Notes under the pieces: model-generated
Told to the model about the DNA's origin: nothing
Databases searched by the model: none
Seen by the model: the letters and a program-made list of their open reading frames with translations, nothing else
NCBI GenBank assembly: GCA_001689495.1
Contig: LUJS01000023.1
Coordinates: 124,001-188,000, forward strand
DNA from: Bacteroidales bacterium M8
GTDB lineage: Bacteria; Bacteroidota; Bacteroidia; Bacteroidales; Muribaculaceae
Length of the DNA stretch: 64,000 bases
Direction of reading: 5' to 3'
Shown: piece after piece, positions 34,876-43,922 of the stretch
How positions within the stretch are numbered: position 1 is the stretch's first letter
How the letters are laid out: each line of letters starts with the position of its first letter
Program-made: the position numbers and the translations under genes

Positions 34876-37770
34876 ATGCAAAGCAAAGGATCTTTGGGTA
34901 GCGTTGTCGCAGGCGTGATCGCCGTATTCATGGTGCTCATCTGCGCATTCTATCTCTCCTTCACCTATGTGACCAACCATCACGAGAAGAAGGCCGAGGA
35001 GTATGCAGCAGCCGAGGCCGCCAAGGACAACAACTCACCGGACACCAAACGTAAGGCCTACAGCGACTACATCAAGAACATCGCCAACGAGAAGGTCTAT
35101 CTCGGTTACACATTCAATGAAGTTCAGAAACTGGCCGTCGGACTTGGCCTCGACCTCAAGGGAGGTATGAACGTGACCCTTCAGGTTTCGGTTCCCGACA
35201 TCCTTCGCTCAATGGCCAACGCCGATGGCAACCCCTACTTCAATCAGGCGGTGGCCAACGCTGACTCGGTGGCCCGTGTCAACAAGTCGGCCGACTATAT
35301 CGACATATTCTGCAACGAATACCGCAAGCTCGATCCTCAGGGCGACCTCTCGGTGGTCTTCAAGGATCAGGTGAAGCGCGGCGAGAGCTTCGACGCCGTC
35401 AAGACCGCCCTCAAGCAGGAGGTCAAGGACCGCGTGAGCTCGTCGACCAACGTGCTCCGCACCCGTATCGACCAGTTCGGTGTCGTGGCTCCCAACATTC
35501 AGGAGCTCGAGAAGGACGGTCAGATCCTGCTGGAGCTGCCCGGTGTAAAGGAACACGAGCGCGTGCGCGAGCTGCTCAAGTCGAGCGCCAACCTCGAGTT
35601 CTATGAGACAACCCCCTTCAACGAGATCTCGGGTGCCCTTCAGCAGCTCGACAACGCGCTGCGCAACGACACCACCGGCAACGGCAAGGGCCTCTTCGAC
35701 TACTTCCTGCAGGTGGGCAACCCCCGCAACATGATCGGCGTGGGCGCCGCATCGGAGACTGCCCGCGACACCATCGACGCCCTTCTGGCATCGCCCGCCG
35801 CCAAGCGCATCCTCCCCTCGAACGTCAAGCTGGCTTGGGAGTTCAAGCCCGAGGTAGTACAGATCGACGATTCGGTACGCGGCAAGCGCAACCTCGCCAT
35901 CTATCAGATGGTGGCCCTCAAGACAACCAACGGCAAGGCAGCCCTGAGCGGCGACGTCATCACCACCGCCACCTCGGACTATGACGCCATGCAGGGCGGC
36001 AACTACGTGAGCATGAACATGAAGCCCGAGGCCGCACGCCAGTGGGCCCGCATCACCGCCGCCAACATCGAGAAGCAGGTGGCAATCGTGCTCGACGACC
36101 ACGTATATTCGGCTCCCCGCGTCAACTCGGTCATTGAGGGCGGACGCTCGCAGATAACCGGCGACTTCACCACCGAGGAGGCAAAGGACCTTGCCAACGT
36201 GCTCAAGTCCGGTAAGATGGCCGCCAAGGTTGACATCATCTCGGACACCGTCATCGGCCCGTCGCTGGGCGAGCAGGCAATCCACGACGGCATGTGGTCG
36301 TTCGTGATAGCCCTGATACTGCTGATGATCTTCATGTGCCTCGTCTACGGATTCATCCCCGGCATCATCGCCAACGTGGCCCTGATCTTCAACATCTTCT
36401 TCACCTTCGGCATCCTCGCCTCGTTCCAAGCCGTGCTGACCCTGTCGGGCATCGCCGGTATCGTGCTGGCTCTTGGTATGGCGGTCGACGCCAACGTGCT
36501 TATCTATGAGCGCGCCAAAGAGGAGCTCCGCGCCGGCAAGGGCGTGCGCAGCGCAATCGCCGACGGTTACTCGAACGCCTTCTCGGCCATCTTCGACTCT
36601 AACCTCACCTCGATCATCACCGGTGTCATCCTGCTGCTGTTCGGTACAGGTCCCATCAAGGGCTTTGCCACCACGCTCATCATCGGCATCATCTGCTCGT
36701 TCTTCACGGCCGTATATCTGACCCGTCTCATCTATCTGATGTTCGCCAAGACCAAGGCCTTCCAGAACCTCACCTTCACCACGCCCCTCTCGGCCAAGAT
36801 GTTCACCGGCTCGAATTTCAACTTCCTCGGCGGACGCAAGGTCAGCTTCACCATCGTGGGCATCATGGTGGCCGTCGTTGTCATCAGCCTCTTTGCCCGC
36901 GGTCTCAATCAGGGCATCGACTTCTCGGGCGGCCGCAACTATGTTGTACAGTTCGATCATCCCGTCAAGACCCACGAGCTCAAGGCCAAGCTGGAGCCCC
37001 TGTTCGGCGGCGCACAGCTCAGCGTCATCACCATCGACGACGACACCAAGGTGCGTATCTCGACCAACTACAAGATCGACTCTGACGAGGAAGGCGTTGA
37101 CAACGAGATCACCAAGATTCTCTATGACGGCCTCAACTCAGAGCTCAACGGCATGAGCATGGAAGACTTCTCGACCACCAACGAGAACATCGGCATCATG
37201 TCGTCGCAGAAGGTAGGTCCCACCGTGGCCAACGACATGCGCACCGACGCCTATATCGCCGTGATACTGGCCCTCCTCGCCATGTTCTTCTACATCCTCA
37301 TCCGCTTCCGCAACGTGGCTTTCTCGGTCGGCGCCCTCGCCGCCGTGGCCTTCACCGCGTTCACCATCATCGGCTTCTACTCGCTCTTCCAAGGCCTCTT
37401 CCCCTTCGCCATGGAGGTTGACCAGTCGTTCATTGCCGCCATCCTCACCGTGATCGGCTATCAGATCAACGACACCGTGGTGGTATTCGACCGCGTGCGC
37501 GAGAACGTGGGCCTCTATCCCAAGCAGAACTTCTTCGACACCATCAACTCGTCGATCAACTCGACCCTCGGCCGTACCATCATGACCTCGGGCTCGACCC
37601 TGCTCGTGCTGCTCTGCATCTTCATCCTCGGCGGCGACGCTATCCGCTCGTTCGTGTTCGCCATGATCTGGGGTGTAATCATCGGTACCCTCGCCACCAT
37701 GTTCGTGGCCGCTCCCGTTGCCTACATCACAGACGCCCGCCGCGGTGCCAAGAACAAGGCCAAGGCATAA
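34876..37770 (+). CDS. secDF: Fused SecDF protein translocase subunit
   Basis: A 964-residue inner-membrane protein, the fusion of SecD and SecF usual in Bacteroidota. It uses proton-motive force to help SecYEG export. SecD half: VGLGLDLKGGMNVTLQV near residue 90, a large periplasmic domain, then GIVLALGMAVDANVLIYERA. SecF half: NQGIDFSGGRNYVVQF near 680 and VIGYQINDTVVVFDRVREN. ATG 34876 (MQSKGSLG) places the first helix correctly. It feeds the Sec step that precedes T9SS export for cargo such as the next gene. Confidence 0.95.
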   Translation: MQSKGSLGSVVAGVIAVFMVLICAFYLSFTYVTNHHEKKAEEYAAAEAAKDNNSPDTKRKAYSDYIKNIANEKVYLGYTFNEVQKLAVGLGLDLKGGMNVTLQVSVPDILRSMANADGNPYFNQAVANADSVARVNKSADYIDIFCNEYRKLDPQGDLSVVFKDQVKRGESFDAVKTALKQEVKDRVSSSTNVLRTRIDQFGVVAPNIQELEKDGQILLELPGVKEHERVRELLKSSANLEFYETTPFNEISGALQQLDNALRNDTTGNGKGLFDYFLQVGNPRNMIGVGAASETARDTIDALLASPAAKRILPSNVKLAWEFKPEVVQIDDSVRGKRNLAIYQMVALKTTNGKAALSGDVITTATSDYDAMQGGNYVSMNMKPEAARQWARITAANIEKQVAIVLDDHVYSAPRVNSVIEGGRSQITGDFTTEEAKDLANVLKSGKMAAKVDIISDTVIGPSLGEQAIHDGMWSFVIALILLMIFMCLVYGFIPGIIANVALIFNIFFTFGILASFQAVLTLSGIAGIVLALGMAVDANVLIYERAKEELRAGKGVRSAIADGYSNAFSAIFDSNLTSIITGVILLLFGTGPIKGFATTLIIGIICSFFTAVYLTRLIYLMFAKTKAFQNLTFTTPLSAKMFTGSNFNFLGGRKVSFTIVGIMVAVVVISLFARGLNQGIDFSGGRNYVVQFDHPVKTHELKAKLEPLFGGAQLSVITIDDDTKVRISTNYKIDSDEEGVDNEITKILYDGLNSELNGMSMEDFSTTNENIGIMSSQKVGPTVANDMRTDAYIAVILALLAMFFYILIRFRNVAFSVGALAAVAFTAFTIIGFYSLFQGLFPFAMEVDQSFIAAILTVIGYQINDTVVVFDRVRENVGLYPKQNFFDTINSSINSTLGRTIMTSGSTLLVLLCIFILGGDAIRSFVFAMIWGVIIGTLATMFVAAPVAYITDARRGAKNKAKA

Positions 37771-37792
37771 ACCCTCAAAACAAGCAACCCCA

Positions 37793-37800
37793 TAACTTTG
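37793..37800 (+). promoter_or_regulatory. Possible -7 element for the Ig-like protein gene
   Basis: TAACTTTG right before the secDF terminator stem, without a good -33. If used, the transcript would start inside the hairpin and carry an AC-rich leader of about 135 nt. Weak evidence. Confidence 0.25.
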
Positions 37801-37852
37801 CCGGTGGCAACGTCCATAAGGAATATGGCCCGTTGCCGCCGGCATTTTTTTT
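37800..37852 (+). terminator. Intrinsic terminator of secDF
   Basis: A 13-bp stem (37800-37812 with 37831-37843) with one G-T pair. A nested CCATA/TATGG helix sits in its loop, and it ends in eight Ts. It lies 29 bp after the secDF stop. Confidence 0.85.
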
Positions 37853-37942
37853 GACCTTCGTACCGCACACGCCAAGACACACACACGACAACACACTCTT
37901 CACATTAATAACACACACAATTTCTTAACCCAAAAAACGCAC

Positions 37943-39832
37943 ATGAAAAAGCTGTTCTTATCGCTTTCGGTCTGTGCCATGTCGCTCTCGGCCATCGCGG
38001 CCCCGAATTCGGCCCTGCTCATCTATCAGGATGCCGAGAAGAGCACAGGCACAATGCTCACCGACCCCTATTCAGGTACAGTCATCGACGCTCCCGACGC
38101 CCTCGTGTGGCCTCAGGGATTCGGCATGTATCTCCTGAAATCAGGAAAGACCTATTCGCCCGGCATCACCACTCAGGGCTACGGCTCGCCCGTCAAGCTC
38201 TCTAACGGCGCGCCCAACCTCATCACCCTGCCCGACGGATGCGAGGTCGAGGCCATCGAGTTCGTCGGCTATTGCAACGTGGTCGAGTCCACGTCGTGGA
38301 TCTCGTCGGTGGCCACCGAGGTCAACGGCACGTTCACCGAGGTCTATACCGACGTCGAGGGCACCAACACCTTCCCCTATTACGACCGCGAGTCGTGGGC
38401 CGAGCTCATGCCCGGCGAGATGCCCAAGACCAGAATCACATTCGAGACCCCTGTCACCGGCAAGCTGTGGTTCAAGAACGGCGGCTCGCAGCCCGCATTC
38501 TATGTCCGCGTCATTGGCAGCGGATTCGAGAGCAACGAGCCGTCAGACCCCACGCCTCCCGTGCCCCCCACACCCCCGTCGATAACCGAGCCGACAAACA
38601 CCCACGTCATCTCGTACGTGCCCGACGAGGGGATGCAGGTCAAGGCCAAGGACATAACCCTGACATACAGCGCCACCGCCGGCTGGCACTATTATCGCGA
38701 CAACCAACCCTTCGAGTATGCCGGACAATACTGGGACCAGTATGCCGCCGGAACGGTCAACCCCAAGCTCGGCGACAACGGCTCGATGATACCCGTCGAG
38801 GGAACGTACTATAAGTTCACCCCCGCCCGCGACGGCGCTATCTACCTGCCCGCGGTGCTGTGGGAGGGCAAGCCGCTGTTCATCATCACCGGCGACAACG
38901 ACAATCTCGTGCCCGACAGGGTCTATGTGACAGATGTCGACAACTATCCCCGCACATGGCTCCCCTACAGCCAGACCGACGCCGATACGGGCGAGCTGGT
39001 CGAGGGATGGTCGGTGTCTTACGAGAATCACATGAATCCCGACATAATCCGCTTTGCCGTGTCGGCGGGCAAGGACTATTATGTCTATGCCCGCTCGAGC
39101 AAGCTGCGTCTGTGCGGCTTCATATTCACCCCCGACGAGGGGCTGGTGCTGCCCGAGGAGCCCACTCCCGACGCTCCGGTGTCGATAGAGCTGATGCTGT
39201 CGATGCAGCAGGGCACGACACTGAACTTCGGCGCCACGGTCAATCCCGAGACCGCCGAGGTGATCTGGAAGAGCACCGACGAGTCAGTGCTCAAGGTGGA
39301 CGACAAGGGGGCCGTGACGGCCGTTGCCGAGGGCGAGGCCACGCTGATGGCCATGACCGTCAACGACCTGTGCTCGGTGCTGCGCATCAAGGTGATTCCC
39401 GCGACGGCTCCCGGCGTGATACTCGTCGAGACGGTCAACGTCACGCCCGACGTGGTGAGCGCCAAGGAGGGCACCACGGTGCAGCTCACGGCCAACGTGA
39501 CCCCCGACGACGCAACTGACAAGTCGGTCGTATGGACCAGCGACAACGAGGCCGTGGCGACTGTCGACCACGCCGGCCTCCTGTCGGTGCGCGCCGAGGG
39601 CAAGGCCACCGTCAGGGCCACTGCCGCCGACGGTAGCGGCGTGACCGGCCTCTGCACCGTCACCGGACTCAAGGACGAGTCGGCCATCTCGGAGGTCACC
39701 GCCGACATGGCCGGCAGGGATGTCTACACCATTGACGGACGCCTCGTCACCCTTGCCGCCACGCACGACGAGATACTCGCCCTGCCCAAGGGAATCTATG
39801 TGATAGGTGCCCTCAAGGTGATAATCAGATGA
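37943..39832 (+). CDS. Secreted protein with bacterial Ig-like (Big_2) domains and a T9SS sorting tail
   Basis: A 629-residue protein with a signal peptide (about 1-19, ending AIAAPNS). Residues 20-200 and 215-410 resemble repeated jelly-roll or beta-sandwich modules, separated by a Pro/Thr linker (DPTPPVPPTPPSITEPT). Two Big_2-like repeats follow: VIWKSTDESVLKVDDKGAVT near 440 and VVWTSDNEAVATVDHAGLLS near 535. The last 50 residues (580-629) form a type A T9SS sorting domain: AGRDVYTIDGRLV, then LPKGIYVIGALKVIIR. It is probably exported by Sec and then T9SS and attached to the surface. Ligand unknown. Confidence 0.85.
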   Translation: MKKLFLSLSVCAMSLSAIAAPNSALLIYQDAEKSTGTMLTDPYSGTVIDAPDALVWPQGFGMYLLKSGKTYSPGITTQGYGSPVKLSNGAPNLITLPDGCEVEAIEFVGYCNVVESTSWISSVATEVNGTFTEVYTDVEGTNTFPYYDRESWAELMPGEMPKTRITFETPVTGKLWFKNGGSQPAFYVRVIGSGFESNEPSDPTPPVPPTPPSITEPTNTHVISYVPDEGMQVKAKDITLTYSATAGWHYYRDNQPFEYAGQYWDQYAAGTVNPKLGDNGSMIPVEGTYYKFTPARDGAIYLPAVLWEGKPLFIITGDNDNLVPDRVYVTDVDNYPRTWLPYSQTDADTGELVEGWSVSYENHMNPDIIRFAVSAGKDYYVYARSSKLRLCGFIFTPDEGLVLPEEPTPDAPVSIELMLSMQQGTTLNFGATVNPETAEVIWKSTDESVLKVDDKGAVTAVAEGEATLMAMTVNDLCSVLRIKVIPATAPGVILVETVNVTPDVVSAKEGTTVQLTANVTPDDATDKSVVWTSDNEAVATVDHAGLLSVRAEGKATVRATAADGSGVTGLCTVTGLKDESAISEVTADMAGRDVYTIDGRLVTLAATHDEILALPKGIYVIGALKVIIR

Positions 39833-39858
39833 CACGGCCCGTGCGGCCATAGGCATGG

Positions 39859-39888
39859 TCTCCGGAATGAGAGTTCCGGAGATTTTTT
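39859..39888 (+). terminator. Intrinsic terminator of the Ig-like protein gene
   Basis: Perfect 9-bp stem TCTCCGGAA/TTCCGGAGA (39859-39867, 39874-39882) with loop TGAGAG, followed by T6; 26 bp past the stop. Confidence 0.88.
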
Positions 39889-39924
39889 ATGTCTGTGTCG
39901 GACTCGGAAATGCGGGATTTTTCG

Positions 39925-39932
39925 TAATTTTG
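39925..39932 (+). promoter_or_regulatory. -7 element directly before the antiporter start
   Basis: TAATTTTG lies only 7 bp before the antiporter ATG at 39940, so transcription would begin at or next to the start codon. No good -33 TTTG is present. Confidence 0.4.
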
Positions 39933-39939
39933 CAGTGTC

Positions 39940-42081
39940 ATGCCGCTCCCCTGTCTGATACGTCTCTCGGTGGCGCCGCTCATCAGCGAGCCGGTGCCCA
40001 TCTTCCTGACGGTGATGGCCATTCTGCTGGTCACGCCGCTGCTGCTCAACCGCCTGAAGATACCCCACGTCATCGGCCTCATCATGGCCGGCGTCGCCGT
40101 GGGGCCTCACGGTTTCGGGCTGCTGGACAGGGACATGAGCTTCGAGGTGTTCGGTCAGGTGGGTATACTCTACCTGATGTTTCTGGCGGGCATAGAGATT
40201 GACATGTATCACCTCAAGAAGAATCTGGGGCGCGGACTGGTGTTCGGAGCCTTCACGTTCTTCATCCCGCTGTTGCTCGGCGCCGCCGCAGCCATCGGCT
40301 TCCTGTCCATGCGGCTCCCAGAGGCCACGTTGCTGGCGTCGATGTTTGCGGCCCACACGCTGCTTGCATATCCCATCGTGGCCCGTTTCGGCGTCACCAA
40401 GTCGCCCGCGGTCATCATAGCCATCGCCGGAACTATCGTCACCGTGCTCGGCTCACTGGTCGTGCTGGCGGGCGTGCTCGGGGTGGTGCGCGAGGGCTCG
40501 GTGCGCTCGCTGCTCCCCGTGGTGGGCTATCTGGCGCTCTATTGTGCGGCGATATTCTATGTCTACCCGCGCCTGACGCGCTACTTCTTCAAGAAATATC
40601 ACGACGGCATAGCCCAGTTCGTCTACATCATGGTGATGGTCTTTCTGGCCGCCGCCGTGGCCTCGTGGATAGGCATAGAGAGCGTGTTCGGCGCGTTCTA
40701 TGCCGGTCTGGTGCTCAACAAGTTCATCCCGGGCCGCTCCACGCTGATGGGACGCCTCGAGTTTGTGGGCAACGCGCTGTTCATCCCCTACTTCCTCATC
40801 GGCGTCGGGATGCTCATAGACCTCAAGGTGCTGGCGCGCGGATGGCAGACCCTCTATATCGCCGGAGTGATGTGTGGCGTGGCCATGACCACCAAGTGGC
40901 TGGCAGCGCTGGTGACCCAGAAGGTGTTCCGCCTCACCGGCACCGACCGCTCGATGATGTATCAGCTCTCTAACGCCCACACCGCCGTGGCCCTCGCCGT
41001 GGTCACCATCGGCTATTCGATGGGGCTGTTCGGGGTCGAGATACTCAACGGCACCATCCTCATGATACTCGTCACCTGCACCGTCTCGTCGCTGGGCACG
41101 GCGCGTGCCGCGGCCAAGCTGAAGGTGCAGCTGCTCGAGCAGGCGCAGGAGGAGGCCGACAAGGATGACTCGACCACACATCCGCGCTCGCTGATAGCCA
41201 TCTCCAATCCCCTCACGGCCCCGGGAATCGTCGATCTGGCTCTGGCCATGCGTTTCCCCGACTCGTCGGTCCCGGGCGACTTCTACGCGCTGCACGTGCG
41301 CAATGACAACTCCGCGCCGTCGCGCTCAATATCGCGTAACTCGCTTGACGTGGCCGAGCGCGCCGCCGCCGCCGTCGAGGTGGAGCTGACACCCATAGAG
41401 AGATACGACCTCAACTTCATCACCGGCGTGCTCAATACCATGCAGGAGCGCGACATCACTGAGGTGATAATAGGCCTGCACCGCCGCACGGCCCTGATAG
41501 ACTCGTTTCTCGGCAGCAAGATAGAGCATCTGCTGCAGAGCACCAACAGGATGGTGTGCATCACGCGCTGCTTCAATCCGCTCTCAACCATATCCAAGGT
41601 CTATGTCGCCGTGCCCAAGAAGGCGCAGTTCGAGACCGGTTTCCGCCGCTGGGTACAGGCCGTGGGCAATCTGGTGAGGCACATAGGGTGTCCCGTCGAG
41701 TTCTGGTGCGAGGAGCAGACCATGCTGATGATAACCACCATATTGCGTCACAGCAAGATAGACATAAAGACCCTGTGGAACAAGGTCGAGAGTTTCGACG
41801 ACTTCGTGCTGCGGCAGAGCGCCGTCGATGCCGACGACCTGCTGATAGTGGTGAGCGCGCGCCGCGCCTCGGTGTCGTTTGACTCTGACATGGACGAGGT
41901 GCCCAACTTTCTGCAGCGCTATTTCCCGTCGGCCAACCTGATAGTACTCTATCCCGGCCAGTTCGGCACCGAGCCCCCGATGACGATGGCCGAGGTCATG
42001 GCCACCGACCTCGCCGCACCCCCCTCGCCGATATACGTGCACGCGATGAACATACTCAGGAGACTGGGCGTGAGGGTGTAG
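39940..42081 (+). CDS. CPA2 family Na+(K+)/H+ antiporter with C-terminal UspA-like region
   Basis: A 713-residue protein. Residues 10-400 form the 12-13-helix Na_H_Exchanger domain: LLLNRLKIPHVIGLIMAGVA, GQVGILYLMFLAGIEID, and the ESVFGAFYAGLVLNKFIP segment. Residues 430-710 are cytoplasmic and resemble tandem universal-stress-protein domains (LIAISNPLTAPGIVDLALAM), as in many Bacteroidota cation/H+ exchangers. ATG 39940 puts a short tail before helix 1; a promoter 7 bp upstream suggests a leaderless mRNA. The stop TAG is the first unit of a 9-bp repeat array. Ion preference is not readable. Confidence 0.9.
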   Translation: MPLPCLIRLSVAPLISEPVPIFLTVMAILLVTPLLLNRLKIPHVIGLIMAGVAVGPHGFGLLDRDMSFEVFGQVGILYLMFLAGIEIDMYHLKKNLGRGLVFGAFTFFIPLLLGAAAAIGFLSMRLPEATLLASMFAAHTLLAYPIVARFGVTKSPAVIIAIAGTIVTVLGSLVVLAGVLGVVREGSVRSLLPVVGYLALYCAAIFYVYPRLTRYFFKKYHDGIAQFVYIMVMVFLAAAVASWIGIESVFGAFYAGLVLNKFIPGRSTLMGRLEFVGNALFIPYFLIGVGMLIDLKVLARGWQTLYIAGVMCGVAMTTKWLAALVTQKVFRLTGTDRSMMYQLSNAHTAVALAVVTIGYSMGLFGVEILNGTILMILVTCTVSSLGTARAAAKLKVQLLEQAQEEADKDDSTTHPRSLIAISNPLTAPGIVDLALAMRFPDSSVPGDFYALHVRNDNSAPSRSISRNSLDVAERAAAAVEVELTPIERYDLNFITGVLNTMQERDITEVIIGLHRRTALIDSFLGSKIEHLLQSTNRMVCITRCFNPLSTISKVYVAVPKKAQFETGFRRWVQAVGNLVRHIGCPVEFWCEEQTMLMITTILRHSKIDIKTLWNKVESFDDFVLRQSAVDADDLLIVVSARRASVSFDSDMDEVPNFLQRYFPSANLIVLYPGQFGTEPPMTMAEVMATDLAAPPSPIYVHAMNILRRLGVRV

Positions 42082-42150
42082 TTGAACTAGTTTTTCTAGT
42101 TGAACTAGTTGAACTAGAATAACTAGAAAAACTAGTTCAACTATGACAAC
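42079..42150 (+). repeat. 9-bp array TAGnnnAAC starting at the antiporter stop codon
   Basis: Eight consecutive 9-bp units from the stop codon: TAGTTGAAC, TAGTTTTTC, TAGTTGAAC, TAGTTGAAC, TAGAATAAC, TAGAAAAAC, TAGTTCAAC, TATGACAAC. Seven TAGs are in frame. The array is also an inverted repeat: 42079-42101 is the exact reverse complement of 42121-42143. It runs into a 50-bp palindrome. Confidence 0.88.
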
Positions 42151-42196
42151 AACACAGCTCCCCACACCCGATCGGGTGTGGGGAGCTGTGTTGTTG
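42147..42196. terminator. Perfect 50-bp palindrome between convergent genes, probable bidirectional terminator
   Basis: All 25 base pairs match with no unpaired loop; the centre is CCCGATCGGG at 42167-42176. It lies between the antiporter stop (42081) and the tpx stop (42207). Neither strand has a clear T tract, so the terminator role is inferred from position. Confidence 0.7.
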
Positions 42197-42206
42197 GGGG
42201 GATATG

Positions 42207-42710
42207 CTATTTCCCGAGGGCCTTGAGGGCGGCCTCATAGTCGGGCTCGTTGGTTATCTCGTTGACGAGCTCGCGATAGATGATGCGGCGGTTTTCGTCC
42301 ATGATGATGACCGCGCGCGTCAGCAGGCCTGCCAGCGGTCCGTCGACAAGCTGAAGGCCGTATTTCTGGCCGAACAGCGGCGAGCGGAATGCCGAGCCGA
42401 ACAGGACGTTCTTGATGCCCTCGATGGTGCAGAATCGGCCCATGGCAAAGGGGAGGTCCATCGAAACGCAAATCACGTTGACGTTGTCGAGTTTGGCGGC
42501 CTCCTCGTTGAATCGGCGCACCGAACGGGCGCATACCTCGGTGTCGAGGCTGGGGAAGACGTTGAGCACGACTCGCTTGCCGGCAAAGTCAGAGCAGATG
42601 ATCTGTGACAGGTCGGGGCCTGCGAGGTGGAAGCAGGGTGCGGTCTCGCCCACGCCGGGCAGGGTGCCGCCGGTATGGCAGGGTGTGCCTTTGAAGAATA
42701 CGGTTTCCAT
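42207..42710 (-). CDS. tpx: Thiol peroxidase
   Basis: A 167-residue peroxiredoxin that reduces peroxides using thioredoxin. The peroxidatic Cys60 is in NVFPSLDTEVCARSVR and the resolving Cys94 in GRFCTIEG, as in the atypical 2-Cys Tpx family. A third Cys81 in VICVSMDLPFAMG is also typical of the surrounding fold. It follows the exported protein gene by 24 bp on the same strand. Cytoplasmic; no signal peptide. Confidence 0.95.
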   Translation of the reverse strand: METVFFKGTPCHTGGTLPGVGETAPCFHLAGPDLSQIICSDFAGKRVVLNVFPSLDTEVCARSVRRFNEEAAKLDNVNVICVSMDLPFAMGRFCTIEGIKNVLFGSAFRSPLFGQKYGLQLVDGPLAGLLTRAVIIMDENRRIIYRELVNEITNEPDYEAALKALGK

Positions 42711-42734
42711 ATAGTAAACGGTTGTTTGTGTTGT

Positions 42735-43922
42735 TTATAGAAGCTCAAGCGATTGTAAAACAATTTCAGACAGGTCTTTGTTGTAGCCCAGCACCACATT
42801 TCTGACAATTCCGTCGGTCGAGGCGACTATGACCACCGGGAGTGCCGTGGCGCCACAGTCGCGGGCCAGCGAGCGGGCGTTGAGCAGCATCGTCTCGCCC
42901 GGGCGAGGCTGACCGCCCGTCTCCTCGGCCAGATCGGCGTTGGTCGTGGCAAACGCAAAAATGGCGTCTGCGGGGGCCGAGGCGTTGTCTACGGCATTGC
43001 GTATGTCAGCTATCAGCCGGTCGTTGAACGAGCCCGTGGCGGGGTCTATGATGGCTATGACGGTGGGCTGGCGGAATGCCTCGCCGCGGTGGTGCACGTG
43101 GCGCTCGCCCGTCAGGGTGGGCAGGGCAAAGGTGGGCAGGGGAGACTCGCGCAGGTTCTCGATGCGGAAGTTGTTCTCGCGAAACTTCTCGAATATCTCG
43201 GGATAGCGTGCCACGAGCTGCTCCTCGGTCATGCGGTCGCACCGCTCGGGCGTCTTTGAGTCGGCATAGCTCACGATGATGGTCTGCTCGGATATTGACG
43301 ACGGGTTGCTCTCGGTCTCAGATCTCAGCGGCAGCTTGGTGTCGGGGTCGAACAGATAGCGGCGCTCCTGCACGGTCTCGCCGCCGACGGTCATTATGGC
43401 CGATAGCTCGATGACCTCGCGACCGTCAAACCTCTTGGCCGGGTCGAGCGTGAGGGTATATCGCGGATCGGCCGACATGGCCTCGATCTCCGCGCCTATG
43501 AACTGCGGCAGCAGGGCCGTGAACTGGGCCGACCGCTGTACGCCGCCGCCGGGTGCTGTGAGGCGGAAGGGGATCGAGTCCCACTCGGTGTGATACTCCT
43601 GCAGGCGCGAGTCGCGGTATCGGTACAGGTTGCCGTCAAAATAGGCCGTAAAGCCCTCCGATACCCCCGTCGGGGTTGGCAGGCTCCAGTCTATCAGATA
43701 GGCCGCGGGGGCCAGCGTGTCGGCCGGCACGGCCATCGAGCTGAGGCGCAGCGTGTATGCCACATCGGTGTCTGTCTGCGGGAGCGTGACGCTGAACGTG
43801 GCCTCGGCCTCATAGCACGGCAGGTTCCTCAGCGACCGGGCTATATCAGCTATCCCCTGAGCCGCGAGGCCCAGAGGGATAGACGCTGTTAACACCATTA
43901 ACAATCTAAGTTTCCCTTTCAT
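42735..43922 (-). CDS. Exported protein of unknown function, thioredoxin-like C-terminal half
   Basis: A 395-residue protein with a signal peptide (about 1-21, ending GLAAQGIAD). The N-terminal half (30-220) is beta-rich, like outer-membrane lipoprotein-sorting or LolA-type folds (YEAEATFSVTLPQTDT and TLTLDPAKRFDGREVIEL). The C-terminal half (265-395) has the outline of a thioredoxin fold: LPTFALPTLTGERHVHHRGE, then TVIAIIDPATGSF and ALPVVIVASTDGIVRNVVLG, but no CxxC. It lies directly upstream of tpx, consistent with envelope redox chemistry, but its function is unknown. Confidence 0.65.
   Translation of the reverse strand: MKGKLRLLMVLTASIPLGLAAQGIADIARSLRNLPCYEAEATFSVTLPQTDTDVAYTLRLSSMAVPADTLAPAAYLIDWSLPTPTGVSEGFTAYFDGNLYRYRDSRLQEYHTEWDSIPFRLTAPGGGVQRSAQFTALLPQFIGAEIEAMSADPRYTLTLDPAKRFDGREVIELSAIMTVGGETVQERRYLFDPDTKLPLRSETESNPSSISEQTIIVSYADSKTPERCDRMTEEQLVARYPEIFEKFRENNFRIENLRESPLPTFALPTLTGERHVHHRGEAFRQPTVIAIIDPATGSFNDRLIADIRNAVDNASAPADAIFAFATTNADLAEETGGQPRPGETMLLNARSLARDCGATALPVVIVASTDGIVRNVVLGYNKDLSEIVLQSLELL

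Noticed and set aside
35209..36975. Long minus-strand frame opposite secDF
   Set aside because: Antisense shadow of a clear SecDF with correct motifs; no independent start region or conserved domain.
42079..42196. CRISPR array at the CTAG repeats
   Set aside because: Units are contiguous 9-mers without spacers, and no cas genes are present.
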